DNA of 64,000 bases from CAZENU01 sp965222125 (GTDB lineage: Bacteria > Chloroflexota > Dehalococcoidia > Lucifugimonadales > CAZENU01). The position numbers were made by a program, and so were the translations under genes. The stretch lies in NCBI GenBank assembly GCA_965222125.1, contig CBDCTC010000006.1, positions 682,001 to 746,000 on the forward strand, given 5' to 3'. The stretch's first letter is position 1. The number at the start of each line of letters is the position of its first letter. Under the pieces are notes generated by a model. The model made no database searches, was not told the origin of the DNA, and saw only the letters and a list, made by a program, of their open reading frames with translations. Shown here piece by piece: positions 32,861-40,567 of this stretch.

Positions 32861-35452
32861 GTGAAACTCAACCCCGTGAAGTGGCTGCTGAACGACAGGG
32901 ATAGAAAACCCCCGGTGCTGCTGGCGGTGACGCCCCCCAGGACCGGGGAGCGCACCCTCCTGGGAGTCGAGAACATGCTCGGCTCCATCGCCGTCCCCGA
33001 ACCCTTCTCCCTGGAGCTGGCCGGGGACGCGGACGGCGTGACCCTGCTGGCCCGCTGCCTGCAAGACCAGGTGGTGCGCGGCCAGATAGCCGCCCGCTAC
33101 CCCCAGGCGCAGATACAGGAGATCCCCGCCGGGGACGACCCCCTGCGCCTGGACGAGGGCGAGCAGGCGTGGAGCATGACGCTCAGGGCAGACGGCCCCG
33201 AGTACGTCCCGCTCCGGGTGTTCCGGGACGACGACCTCCTCGACCCCGGCTCAGACCCCCTCATCGCCCTCATGGGCGCGCTCTCCAACCTCAACGAGGG
33301 GGAGCGCGTCGTGGCGCGGCTGATGCTGCGCTCCCTGGGACCCGACTGGTCGCAGGCGCACCTGGAAAAGGCCCACAAGCGGCCCGTGGAGGACCGGCGT
33401 GACCCGTCCTACACCTACCAGACCAGGCCCCTCCAGACGGACGGCGTGACGATGGCCGTGCTGGGCGTGGCGGCCCTGGCCGCCCTCCGGGGCTACCTGT
33501 GGGTGCAGGCGGGAGAGACCTGGAAGGCCGTGGTCATGGGCATCGGCGTCGCCGCAGCCCTGGCCGCGGGCGGCTGGCTCTGGCACCGCGTCAAGAGGGC
33601 CGGAAAGCGCGTCTTCGATCCCCTGCTCATCAAGGAGAAGGTCTCCCGCATCGCCTTCGACGCCGAGATTCAGGTGACGGCCATCCTGCCCCAGGACACC
33701 AGGCCCAACCGGGCGAAGGAGCTGCTGGAGCCGGTGGCGGTGGCCTACCGACACTACGACAACCCCGCAGGGGCGCACCTGAAGGCGAGCCGCGTGCGGC
33801 CCGCCGTGCCCGACTCCTCGATGCTCCACCCGTCCGGCCCCGGACTCTTCGGCAAGCGCAGCGTCATGGGCGTCCGCGAGGCGGCCTGCCTATGGCACCC
33901 GCCCGGAGCCAGGGACGAGACGCCCCTGGTGGCCCGCGCCGGGGCGAAGATGCTCCTGCCCACCGCCCGCAGCGTCAGCGGCGGCGCCCACGTCGGCGAC
34001 ACCACCACCGGAGCGCCCAGGAAGATTCACTTCCCCGCCGACCTGCTGAGACGACATCACCTCTACGTCGCCCGCACCCGCATGGGCAAGTCCACACTCA
34101 TGCACCACATCGTCGTTCACAAGATGCGGGAGAAGGCGGCGGGCAGGGACGGAGACGCCATCGTCGTCGTCGATCCCCACGCCGACCTCGTGGGCGGCCT
34201 GCTGAAGCACGTGCCGGAGTCCCTGATAGACCAGGTGCGCCTCATCGACCTGGCCGACGAGCGGGGAGCGCCCGGCGTCAACCTGCTGGACACCCGCATC
34301 TTCTCCGATCGCGACCGCACCGCTGATTCCGTCGTGCGCATCGCCAAGGGCCTCTGGGACCAGTGGGGGCCGAGGATGCAGTCCATCCTCGAACAGACCG
34401 TAAAGACCCTCCACGAGGCCAACGAGAGCAGGGACGCAGGGGAGCAGTACACCATCCTCGACGCGCTGCGCATCCTGGCCGACGACGACTTCCGCGCCGA
34501 CGTGCTGGCGCAGGTCAACGACCCCTACCTGGTGGAGTGGTGGGGCAGGGACTTCTTCGGCTGGCGGCGGGAGACCCGCGCCGACGCCCTGGCCCCGGTC
34601 CAGACCCGCCTCTCCTACTACGCATCCTCCAAGCGGGCGAGGGCCATCCTGGGACAGTCCCGCTCCACCATCGACATGCGGCGTGTCATCCACGACGGCG
34701 GCATCCTGCTGGTCTCCACCGCCCAGGGCACGGCTGGCAAGGACGTGGCTGCCCTGGTGGGCGCGTCCCTCCTGAACCTGGTGGACGCCGTGATACGGGA
34801 GCAGGGAAGCCTGCCCTTCGAGCAGAGGCGGGGCGCGCTGGTCGTGGTGGACGAGATGCAGTCGATGCCCGGCGTGGACTACGAGTCCATGCTGAGCGAG
34901 CTTGGAAAGTTCGGGGCGTCCTTCGTCCTGGCCACCCAGAGCCTGGCCAAGCTGGACGACCTCTCCCGCACCATGCGCGACACCCTGCTCGCCAACGTGG
35001 GATGCCTCGCCGTCTTCCAGGTGTCCGGGTCCGACGCCCGTCACCTGGTCTGGGAGCTGGGCAAGGAGCGGGTGAGCGAGGACGACATCACGTCGCTGCC
35101 CGTCCACCAGTGCTACGTTCGCGCCACCGTGGGAACAGAGCGCATGGACGCCTTCTCCATGAAGGTCGCCAGGCCGGAGGAGGGAGACGCGGACACCGCC
35201 GACCGAATCGTCGCCGAGGCCGAGAGCTACCTCACGGCGGCCAAGGACATGGCCGAGAGGGACGCGGGGCTGCAAGCCCTGGTGAACAAGTACCGCGAGG
35301 AGATCGAGAAACTCAGGAACCGCCAGGCGGCTGAGGGCGGCGAGTCCCAGGAGCAGGCGCGGCGCAAGCAGCGCACCAAGCGCGACCAGAACCCCGGGGC
35401 CGCCGAGCCGGAGACTGCGGACGGGGCCGCCGACGAGGAGCGTGAGGAATGA
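32861..35452 (+). CDS. Type IV coupling/HerA-like ATPase
   Basis: The 863-residue protein begins with GTG at 32861, preceded by AAAGGAG. It has two central hydrophobic segments (residues about 190-250: VTMAVLGVAALAALRGYLW and VVMGIGVAAALAAGGWLW). A motor domain follows, with Walker A TRMGKSTLMH near residue 405, VVDPHADLV near 430 and Walker B LVVVDEMQSMPG near 659. VLATQSLAKLD is the typical sensor strand. It fits a TraG/VirD4-like coupling protein that recruits DNA to the channel. The C-terminal 60 residues are charged and disordered. It overlaps the replication-relaxation gene (ATGA). Confidence 0.85.
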   Translation: MKLNPVKWLLNDRDRKPPVLLAVTPPRTGERTLLGVENMLGSIAVPEPFSLELAGDADGVTLLARCLQDQVVRGQIAARYPQAQIQEIPAGDDPLRLDEGEQAWSMTLRADGPEYVPLRVFRDDDLLDPGSDPLIALMGALSNLNEGERVVARLMLRSLGPDWSQAHLEKAHKRPVEDRRDPSYTYQTRPLQTDGVTMAVLGVAALAALRGYLWVQAGETWKAVVMGIGVAAALAAGGWLWHRVKRAGKRVFDPLLIKEKVSRIAFDAEIQVTAILPQDTRPNRAKELLEPVAVAYRHYDNPAGAHLKASRVRPAVPDSSMLHPSGPGLFGKRSVMGVREAACLWHPPGARDETPLVARAGAKMLLPTARSVSGGAHVGDTTTGAPRKIHFPADLLRRHHLYVARTRMGKSTLMHHIVVHKMREKAAGRDGDAIVVVDPHADLVGGLLKHVPESLIDQVRLIDLADERGAPGVNLLDTRIFSDRDRTADSVVRIAKGLWDQWGPRMQSILEQTVKTLHEANESRDAGEQYTILDALRILADDDFRADVLAQVNDPYLVEWWGRDFFGWRRETRADALAPVQTRLSYYASSKRARAILGQSRSTIDMRRVIHDGGILLVSTAQGTAGKDVAALVGASLLNLVDAVIREQGSLPFEQRRGALVVVDEMQSMPGVDYESMLSELGKFGASFVLATQSLAKLDDLSRTMRDTLLANVGCLAVFQVSGSDARHLVWELGKERVSEDDITSLPVHQCYVRATVGTERMDAFSMKVARPEEGDADTADRIVAEAESYLTAAKDMAERDAGLQALVNKYREEIEKLRNRQAAEGGESQEQARRKQRTKRDQNPGAAEPETADGAADEEREE

Positions 35453-37137
35453 GTCCCCTGGACGGCGACCTGCTCAGGCTCCTTTCCCACATGCCCCTCC
35501 TCGACCGGATGGAGATGGCCGCCCTCTCCGGCTGGTCGGGGGGCGGCGTCTACCGGGCGGTCGGCAGGCTGGAGGACGCGGGGCTGATCGCCTCCGTCCC
35601 CCACGGCACCGAGCTTATCCCCCCGACCCGCAGGTTCCACCTCACCGCCGCCGGGCTGCGCCGGCTGGCCCACGCGGAGAACGCGGCCCCCGAATCAGGT
35701 GCGGGGCAAACTCTGGAGGGCCTGCTGCGAGACCTGCCCGTCTCGGCCCGCTGGCGGCGCGTCCTCCTGCAACGACTCGACGCCGTGGCCGTCATCTACC
35801 GCATCGCCGCCGCCATATCCAACACGGCCCATCCCGTCCGCTTCCAGTGGTATCGAGCCATGCCGATGGACGCCGCCGTGACCCTCCCCGGAGGGGGAAC
35901 CATAGCCATCGTCCGGCAGGGGCCGACCACCGATAGGACGGGCTTCTCCAAGCGTCTCTGGCGGCTCACCCAGGGGCCGCAGCCCGGCTGCATCCTGTTG
36001 CTCACGCCCGACGAGGTGAGGCTGCGCCACTCCCGCAGGCGGCTCTCTCAAACCCCCGCCGAGGCGCTCTTCGCCCTGGAGCGGGAGGCGGCCGCAGCGT
36101 CCCCCGACGACCCCGTGTGGCGGCTGCGCTCCGTCAGCGCCGCCGTCAGCCTGCGGGCCGCCATCGACCGCATGGACCGCAGGGGCGCCCTGCCCACCGA
36201 GCGGCCCCTGGCGCGCGGGGCCTCCCTTCCCCCCGACATCGACGAGCACTCTCCGGGAGGGGATGTCCCCAACTACCTGCTGCCCGCCCTGCTGAGGCCC
36301 GCCGAGAAGCGCGCCCTGGACCTGCTTTACGACTGGCCCTGGCTCGCCCGCACCGACCTTGCCGGGCTGTTGGGGGTCTCCCGCCCGCGAGTGTCCCAGC
36401 TCACCGCCGCCCTGGAGGGCTTCGGGCTGGTCGTCCGCGCCCCCGTCTCGGGACGCAGGCTGGCCCTCACCGACCTGGGGCTGGCGATGCTGGCCCGCAA
36501 GGACCGCGTGGCCGTGGGCGGGGCAAGGAAGCGGTGGAGCGTCACGCCCACAGACGCCGGTGACTGGCGCAACGTCTCCGGCAGGCGCAGCCGCCAGCTT
36601 CTCCGCGACATCGAGCACACCGCCGCCGTCCACGACTTCATTGCGGCCCTGGCGACCCAGGCCCGCGACCTGGACTGGGAGATCGACCAGCTCGACCCGC
36701 CCATCAGGGCGTCCCGCTACTTCCGGCACTTCGGCGGGAGGCGCTCGGTGCAGCCCGACGCCTTCGGCGTCCTGCGGCAGGGCGACGCCGCCTGGCCCTT
36801 CTTCCTGGAGTGGGAGCGCCGCGCCGTGCGACCCGTCACTATGGCGGAGCGGCTGGCCCCCTACCTGCGCTACTACTCCTCCCACCGGCCCATCGACGAC
36901 CACGGCGCACGGCCCGCCGTCCTCGTGGTCTTCCACCAAGACCTGGCCGCCACCCACTTCCTCCGTGTGGCGCTGGAGGAGATGGTGCGAACGAGGACTC
37001 CCCTTCCCCTGCTGGTCTCCCACCGGGGCCTGCTGGAGCGTGAGGGGCCGCTGGGACGGGCATGGCTCGCCCCGGGCGAAGGCTTTGAGCCGGTGCGCCC
37101 CTTCAACGACAACCAGACCGGAGAACAAAAGCCATGA
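35449..37137 (+). CDS. Replication-relaxation family protein
   Basis: The 562-residue protein has two winged-helix modules (residues about 5-75, with EMAALSGWSGGGVYRAVGRLEDAGLI; and about 285-350, with RTDLAGLLGVSRPRVSQLTAALEGFGLV). A C-terminal domain contains HDFIAALATQA, PDAFGVLRQG and FFLEWERRAVRP, the replication-relaxation pattern. Members lie beside coupling ATPases in conjugative elements and may initiate transfer or replication. The C-terminal domain resembles a nuclease fold with its D...E/W arrangement. No canonical HUH relaxase is encoded in the window, so this is the best candidate. A degenerate palindromic element encodes residues about 80-88. Confidence 0.75.
   Translation: MSPLDGDLLRLLSHMPLLDRMEMAALSGWSGGGVYRAVGRLEDAGLIASVPHGTELIPPTRRFHLTAAGLRRLAHAENAAPESGAGQTLEGLLRDLPVSARWRRVLLQRLDAVAVIYRIAAAISNTAHPVRFQWYRAMPMDAAVTLPGGGTIAIVRQGPTTDRTGFSKRLWRLTQGPQPGCILLLTPDEVRLRHSRRRLSQTPAEALFALEREAAAASPDDPVWRLRSVSAAVSLRAAIDRMDRRGALPTERPLARGASLPPDIDEHSPGGDVPNYLLPALLRPAEKRALDLLYDWPWLARTDLAGLLGVSRPRVSQLTAALEGFGLVVRAPVSGRRLALTDLGLAMLARKDRVAVGGARKRWSVTPTDAGDWRNVSGRRSRQLLRDIEHTAAVHDFIAALATQARDLDWEIDQLDPPIRASRYFRHFGGRRSVQPDAFGVLRQGDAAWPFFLEWERRAVRPVTMAERLAPYLRYYSSHRPIDDHGARPAVLVVFHQDLAATHFLRVALEEMVRTRTPLPLLVSHRGLLEREGPLGRAWLAPGEGFEPVRPFNDNQTGEQKP
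35688..35715. repeat. 28-bp palindromic element, copy d (degenerate, in replication-relaxation gene)
   Basis: CCCCGAA, loop TCAGG, TGCGGGG, then CAAACTCTG. One stem pair is broken and the tail has changed, as for an older copy. It is in frame (P-E-S-G-A-G-Q-T-L). Confidence 0.65.
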
Positions 37138-37916
37138 GGCTCTACTACATCGACGAGTCCGAGGATCCCCGCTACTACGTCCGAACCGCCCTGGGCGTGG
37201 ACGCCGAGCGATGGAATGACCTGCACGCCCGCGTCCGCGACTGGCGGCTCGAGCTGCGGGACCGCTACGCCGTGCCAGCCGACCGGGAGCTTCACGCCTG
37301 CGACCCCGTATCGGGTACGGGGCAGGCTCTGCTGGCCGGACGGGGGAAGCTGGCCCGCATCGACGGCGCGGACCGCAGGCTCTCCCCCAGTCACGGGGCC
37401 GAAATCTTCACCGCAGGGCTGCGCGTCATCGAGGACGCCGCCCGCACCATCGGCGGCGTGGAGATCGTCAACGTCTGCCTCCGCAAGCCCGACGTGAGGG
37501 GCTACGAGCGAGCCAGCCTCGACCGGCTGCTCAACCGCATCAACTCCTCCGTCGCATCCGCCAACCGCCACGCCTTCCTCATCTTCGACGAGGGACGGGA
37601 GGAGATGGTGGCCCGCCTCTACCGCAGGCTCAGGAGCCGCAACCCCGTGCCCAGCAGGTACGAGGCGTGGGAGGACGGCGAGCGCACCAAGGACATCCCG
37701 ATAGAGAGGGTCATCGGCGGCCCCGCCTTCCGAAGCTCCCACTCCGACCACATGCTACAGATGGCCGACGTCATCGCCCACGCCCTCCTCAAGCAGGAGG
37801 AGGAGCCGTCGCCAAGGGTGAAGCGCCTGGACATCGACCGGTCCTTCGGGATCCTCGACCGCGCCCTCAACCGCAGGGCATCGCGGCGTGACCCCCAGGG
37901 TGTGGTCAGGCGGTGA
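37134..37916 (+). CDS. DUF3800 (RNase H-like) protein
   Basis: The 260-residue product begins MRLYYIDESEDPRYYV, whose D-E-S pattern is the first acidic strand of DUF3800. AFLIFDEGREEMV and HSDHMLQMADVIAHALLK supply the later conserved residues (D/E and QxAD). DUF3800 is an RNase H-fold family frequent in mobile elements and thought to act on nucleic acid; no activity is proven. A near-perfect palindromic element inserts DPVSGTGQALLAG at residue about 57. It overlaps the upstream gene (ATGA) and ends the rightward operon. Confidence 0.75.
   Translation: MRLYYIDESEDPRYYVRTALGVDAERWNDLHARVRDWRLELRDRYAVPADRELHACDPVSGTGQALLAGRGKLARIDGADRRLSPSHGAEIFTAGLRVIEDAARTIGGVEIVNVCLRKPDVRGYERASLDRLLNRINSSVASANRHAFLIFDEGREEMVARLYRRLRSRNPVPSRYEAWEDGERTKDIPIERVIGGPAFRSSHSDHMLQMADVIAHALLKQEEEPSPRVKRLDIDRSFGILDRALNRRASRRDPQGVVRR
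37304..37331. repeat. 28-bp palindromic element, copy e (in DUF3800 gene)
   Basis: Stem CCCCGTA, loop TCGGG, stem TACGGGG, then CAGGCTCTG. It is in frame (P-V-S-G-T-G-Q-A-L). Confidence 0.85.
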
Positions 37917-37929
37917 GGGGCAGCGGCCC

Positions 37930-38220
37930 CTACTCCTCCGCCTCACCGTCCGCACCGGCTTTGCCGTAGAGCATCAGCTCAAAGCCGCCGGGCACAGCAC
38001 GGGACAGCTGCATGATGGCATAGTAGCTGCCCCCCTTGGGCTTCCCCCCTCCCGTGAGCCACTTCTGCACGGTGCGCTCCGTTACCCCCAGGAACCGGGC
38101 CAGGTCCCGTCGCGTCAGGTCAGCCATCTCGAGTAAGCGTTCCAGCCGCTGCGGAAAGTCCTCCGGCCAGCCCGGTGGTTCGTACTCCTCGATGTTGAAT
38201 TCACGTCCTTCGACAGCCAT
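37930..38220 (-). CDS. HTH paralogue 1 of the regulator array
   Basis: The 96-residue protein contains WPEDFPQRLERLLEMADLTRRDLARFLGVTERTVQKWL, a clear XRE-like helix-turn-helix (residues about 20-60), then PKGGSYYAIMQLSRAVPGGFELMLYG. The same frame of motifs (P-E-D-F, W-x-x-G, V-P-G-G) recurs in four other small genes to the right. The ATG has AGGAGG seven bases upstream. It has its own promoter (38239-38267) and is set apart from the array by a terminator. It converges with the DUF3800 gene. Confidence 0.8.
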   Translation of the reverse strand: MAVEGREFNIEEYEPPGWPEDFPQRLERLLEMADLTRRDLARFLGVTERTVQKWLTGGGKPKGGSYYAIMQLSRAVPGGFELMLYGKAGADGEAEE

Positions 38221-38238
38221 TGCGCCACCTCCTCGTTC

Positions 38239-38267
38239 TATATATTCCGATAGCCTCCTCGTGCAAA
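38239..38267 (-). promoter_or_regulatory. Promoter of HTH paralogue 1
   Basis: On the minus strand, TTTGCA (38267-38262), 17 bases, then TATATA (38244-38239), about 19 bases before the ATG. Spacing and hexamers fit a sigma70-type promoter. Confidence 0.6.
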
Positions 38268-38269
38268 CC

Positions 38270-38487
38270 CGCTTTGCAGATGCGTCCCCGAACCTGCACC
38301 TCCGCGCTGCGCCGAGCGCCACCCATCGCCGTATTGGACCTTGGGAAAGCGGCGCGAGTTTCGCTGCCCAGCGCCAAATCGGTCTGATGCGTTGCCTCGC
38401 CGTTGCCGCCGACCGCTCCAAACCTAACGATACACGACCGGACGCCTCCCCATCCAACACGGAGAGAAGGCTCGAAGCAACGAAGAA
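38270..38487. other. Gap without a gene between HTH paralogues 1 and 2
   Basis: I see no credible gene here; open frames crossing it are extensions of paralogue 1 without start signals. Its right end is the strong terminator at 38488-38513. Confidence 0.4.
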
Positions 38488-38513
38488 GGCCGGGCGGAAC
38501 TAACCGCCCGGCC
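38488..38513. terminator. Terminator after the HTH array
   Basis: GGCCGGGCGG and CCGCCCGGCC form a 10-bp perfect stem with loop AACTAA. TTGCTTT follows on the plus strand and TTCTTCG on the minus strand. It ends the leftward HTH array. Confidence 0.75.
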
Positions 38514-38551
38514 TTGCTTTCGCTGGCAGGGAACCCTGGCGCAGGCCCCCT

Positions 38552-38863
38552 TTAGGTCAACGGCCCGTTGAGTCGGTCAGGCTCCCCGTAGGGCCAGGGC
38601 TGGGTGTGGTCCATGAGCATCACCGCAACCCCGCCGTCCACCGAACAGGCCCACTCCATCATGGCCCGCAGCTCGTGGGTGGTGGGCGGCTCTCCACATC
38701 GCCACTCCGTCGCCCGGTCTTCGGGCAGCAGCCACCGGCGGGCGAACTCCTCCAGGGGAAGCCCGGAACGGTCCTCCAGCCGCCCCAGCCGCACGGGAAA
38801 ATCCTCGGGAAGGGGCGGGGCCGGAAAGCCCCTGCTGATAAACCGCTGGTCGTCGCAAGCCAT
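38552..38863 (-). CDS. HTH paralogue 2, degenerate
   Basis: The 103-residue protein keeps the array frame (LPEDFPVRLGRLEDRSGLPLEEFARRWLLPEDRATEW and DGGVAVML). The recognition helix is altered: the usual L-G-V turn is replaced by LLPEDRA, and V-P-G-G is V-D-G-G. It may have lost specific DNA binding or act as a dimer partner. The ATG has AGGAGG seven bases upstream. It lies 17 bases after the stop of paralogue 3. Confidence 0.65.
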   Translation of the reverse strand: MACDDQRFISRGFPAPPLPEDFPVRLGRLEDRSGLPLEEFARRWLLPEDRATEWRCGEPPTTHELRAMMEWACSVDGGVAVMLMDHTQPWPYGEPDRLNGPLT

Positions 38864-38880
38864 ACGCCTGCCTCCTTTCT

Positions 38881-39516
38881 CTATTCCGGCGCTTCGTCGT
38901 CGCCGTACATGATCAGGTCGTAGCCACCCGGAACCTCGCGGGCCAGCTCGATGATGGCCCAGAGGTAGGCCCCGGAAGGCGGCCCTCCCCTGCGCCACTT
39001 CGCCAGGCCGCGCTGCGTCACGCTGAGCCGCCCGGCGAACTCGCCCCACGACAGCCCCGACAGCTCCTTCAGGCCCTCCAGCCGCTCCCCGAAGTCTTCG
39101 GGAAAGGGTGGGGGCCGGTTGTTCAACGTCCGCTTCCGTTCCTCGAACGTCATAGTCCCTCCTCCTTTGCTTGAAGATCCCCTATACGTACGTTCCGTCT
39201 CATTACGTACGTTCCGTCTCATTGCCCGCGGACCCTCCAGGTCCACCCCTTCGGGCAGGTCACGTTCGCGCTGCATCAGAATCCCGTCCCGCAGTCCCAT
39301 CGCTCCGGCGATGGTCAGCAGCATGAAGAGATGGGCGTGGCTGGGGGCCGCTCCCTTGTTCCGCCACTGCCTGAGCCGGTGGAGGCTGACGCCGAGCAGA
39401 CGGGCAATCTCCTTCCAGCTCAGCCCGCTCTTCTGCTTGAACAGCTCAAGCCGCTCCGCGAAGTCAGGGGGAAAGTCGTACTCGACGGGCCGGTATACCC
39501 GCTTCTGCACTCCCAT
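38881..39516 (-). CDS. Two HTH paralogues fused in frame (3a + 3b)
   Basis: The 211-residue frame holds two complete copies of the array domain. Residues about 12-80 contain FPPDFAERLELFKQKSGLSWKEIARLLGVSLHRLRQW. Residues about 135-211 contain FPEDFGERLEGLKELSGLSWGEFAGRLSVTQRGLAKW, with VPGGYDLIMYG. Between them lie a strong ribosome binding site (AGGAGG) and an ATG at residue 122, so the second half can be translated alone. A 19-bp exact tandem duplication (39186-39223) lies just before that site. Without one copy, the first frame ends at a TGA overlapping the second ATG. The fusion is therefore probably a recent mutation. Confidence 0.8.
   Translation of the reverse strand: MGVQKRVYRPVEYDFPPDFAERLELFKQKSGLSWKEIARLLGVSLHRLRQWRNKGAAPSHAHLFMLLTIAGAMGLRDGILMQRERDLPEGVDLEGPRAMRRNVRNETERTYRGSSSKGGGTMTFEERKRTLNNRPPPFPEDFGERLEGLKELSGLSWGEFAGRLSVTQRGLAKWRRGGPPSGAYLWAIIELAREVPGGYDLIMYGDDEAPE
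39186..39223. repeat. 19-bp exact tandem duplication
   Basis: ACGTACGTTCCGTCTCATT is present twice back to back (39186-39204, 39205-39223) inside the fused HTH gene. Its length is not a multiple of three, so it shifts the frame and removes the ancestral stop. Confidence 0.95.
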
Positions 39517-39519
39517 GCC

Positions 39520-39852
39520 TTACTGCTCTCCGTGGTCCCCGGACAGGGCGAAATCGACGGCCAGGGGCGGTTGGTAGGCCCCCACAGGCGGGAGGACGTG
39601 CACCCCGAAGAGGATGTACATGCCTCCGGGGATGCGGGACGCCAGCTTCACCAGGGCGTTCACCCCGTCCCCGCTGGGCTTGGTGCCTTCCCGCCACCGC
39701 TGAAGCTGGCGAGGGTCCACGCCCAAGCATGCGGCAAGGATGTCCCAGGAGAGGCCGGTGGCCTCCTTGAAGGCTTCTATTCGCGTGCCGAAATCCGGCC
39801 CTATGAGGCCGTCGTCGACGATGAGGTGGGACGGGAGGAGGCCGATTCTCAC
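39520..39852 (-). CDS. HTH paralogue 4
   Basis: The 110-residue protein has GPDFGTRIEAFKEATGLSWDILAACLGVDPRQLQRWREG, the same HTH frame as its neighbours, followed by KPSGDGVNALVKLASRIPGGMYILFG. The C-terminal 25 residues are Pro-rich and differ from the others. Its ATG overlaps the stop of paralogue 5 (ATGA), and its stop lies three bases before the fused gene start. It is probably a DNA-binding regulator. Confidence 0.75.
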   Translation of the reverse strand: MRIGLLPSHLIVDDGLIGPDFGTRIEAFKEATGLSWDILAACLGVDPRQLQRWREGTKPSGDGVNALVKLASRIPGGMYILFGVHVLPPVGAYQPPLAVDFALSGDHGEQ

Positions 39853-40088
39853 TCGACGTCCTCCAGGTAGAAGAGGTCATCGAAGCGCGTGACGCCCAGG
39901 GCGTCCATGAGCCGCTTGCGGAAGGCCGCCGAGGGGCGGCGCGTCCCCGACATGAGCTGGGAGAGGTAGCTGGACGAGGTGCCGACCAGCCGAGCCAGCT
40001 CGTTCTGAGTCATGTTGAGCCGGTTCAGAAGCTCCCACACCTTGTGGGGATCGAGCTTGACCCGCGATGCGGGCTGCCTGCGCTTCAC
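39849..40088 (-). CDS. XRE-type HTH protein 5
   Basis: The 79-residue protein is a canonical XRE/Cro fold: KVWELLNRLNMTQNELARLVGTSSSYLSQLMSGTRRPSAAFRKRLMDALGV. It lacks the V-P-G-G tail of the other array members and is closer to ordinary plasmid and phage repressors. It is coupled by ATGA overlaps on both sides. It could be the founder or master repressor of the array. Confidence 0.8.
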   Translation of the reverse strand: MKRRQPASRVKLDPHKVWELLNRLNMTQNELARLVGTSSSYLSQLMSGTRRPSAAFRKRLMDALGVTRFDDLFYLEDVE

Positions 40089-40276
40089 GCCTCACCCTCC
40101 TCCCGGACGGCCTCCCCGCCGACGGTCAGCCGACCGACGGCGGGGGTTGCGCCGTTGCGATACAGGTGCGGGTTGGCGAGGTAGTGGCGCGCGATGATGC
40201 GGGCCAGTATCCGCAGGCCCTCGATGCGCTGCCGCTCCTGCTTGGCCGTAAGCCTTCGCTTGCGCTTGCTATTCAC
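40085..40276 (-). CDS. Small basic protein, 63 aa
   Basis: The product begins MNSKRKRRLTAKQERQRIEGLRILARIIARHYL, a strongly basic amphipathic helix that could bind nucleic acid. The rest is short and polar. It is the first gene of the leftward HTH array and is coupled to the XRE gene by ATGA. No family is recognised. Confidence 0.55.
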   Translation of the reverse strand: MNSKRKRRLTAKQERQRIEGLRILARIIARHYLANPHLYRNGATPAVGRLTVGGEAVREEGEA

Positions 40277-40453
40277 TCGTTGCGTCTCTCTCGCGGGTTT
40301 CCGGCGCTGCCACGACGGTGTGGCCTTTGGGAGCGCCGGTGATGTATACTCAGTCAGAGATTAGAAGATTAGTGCTGTCCGCATAAGTGTAGCAATACAG
40401 GATGGACGGAGGCAACGGCCGAAAGCCGCTTTTCGGGCTTGTGAGAAGGTCTC
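40277..40453. other. Divergent control region of HTH array and integration module
   Basis: No gene is seen. The region separates the leftward array from the rightward XRE regulator and is less GC-rich than its surroundings. On the minus strand no clear promoter for the array could be fixed. Confidence 0.35.
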
Positions 40454-40454
40454 A

Positions 40455-40483
40455 TTGACAATTGCTCGCTCTGATGTAACAAT
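40455..40483 (+). promoter_or_regulatory. Promoter of the XRE regulator with embedded TTGCTCGC-type motif, copy 3
   Basis: TTGACA (40455-40460), a 17-base spacer and AACAAT (40478-40483). The spacer is almost exactly the repeated motif (ATTGCTCGCTCTGATGT). A protein bound there would sit between the -35 and -10 boxes and block polymerase. Confidence 0.65.
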
Positions 40484-40567
40484 TATTTAGCAGGCGTTTA
40501 GCTGAGATGTTGCAGACACACCGTGCGCGGAACTGTCCGCAGCTACGGACTCAAAGGGGGAGACGAC

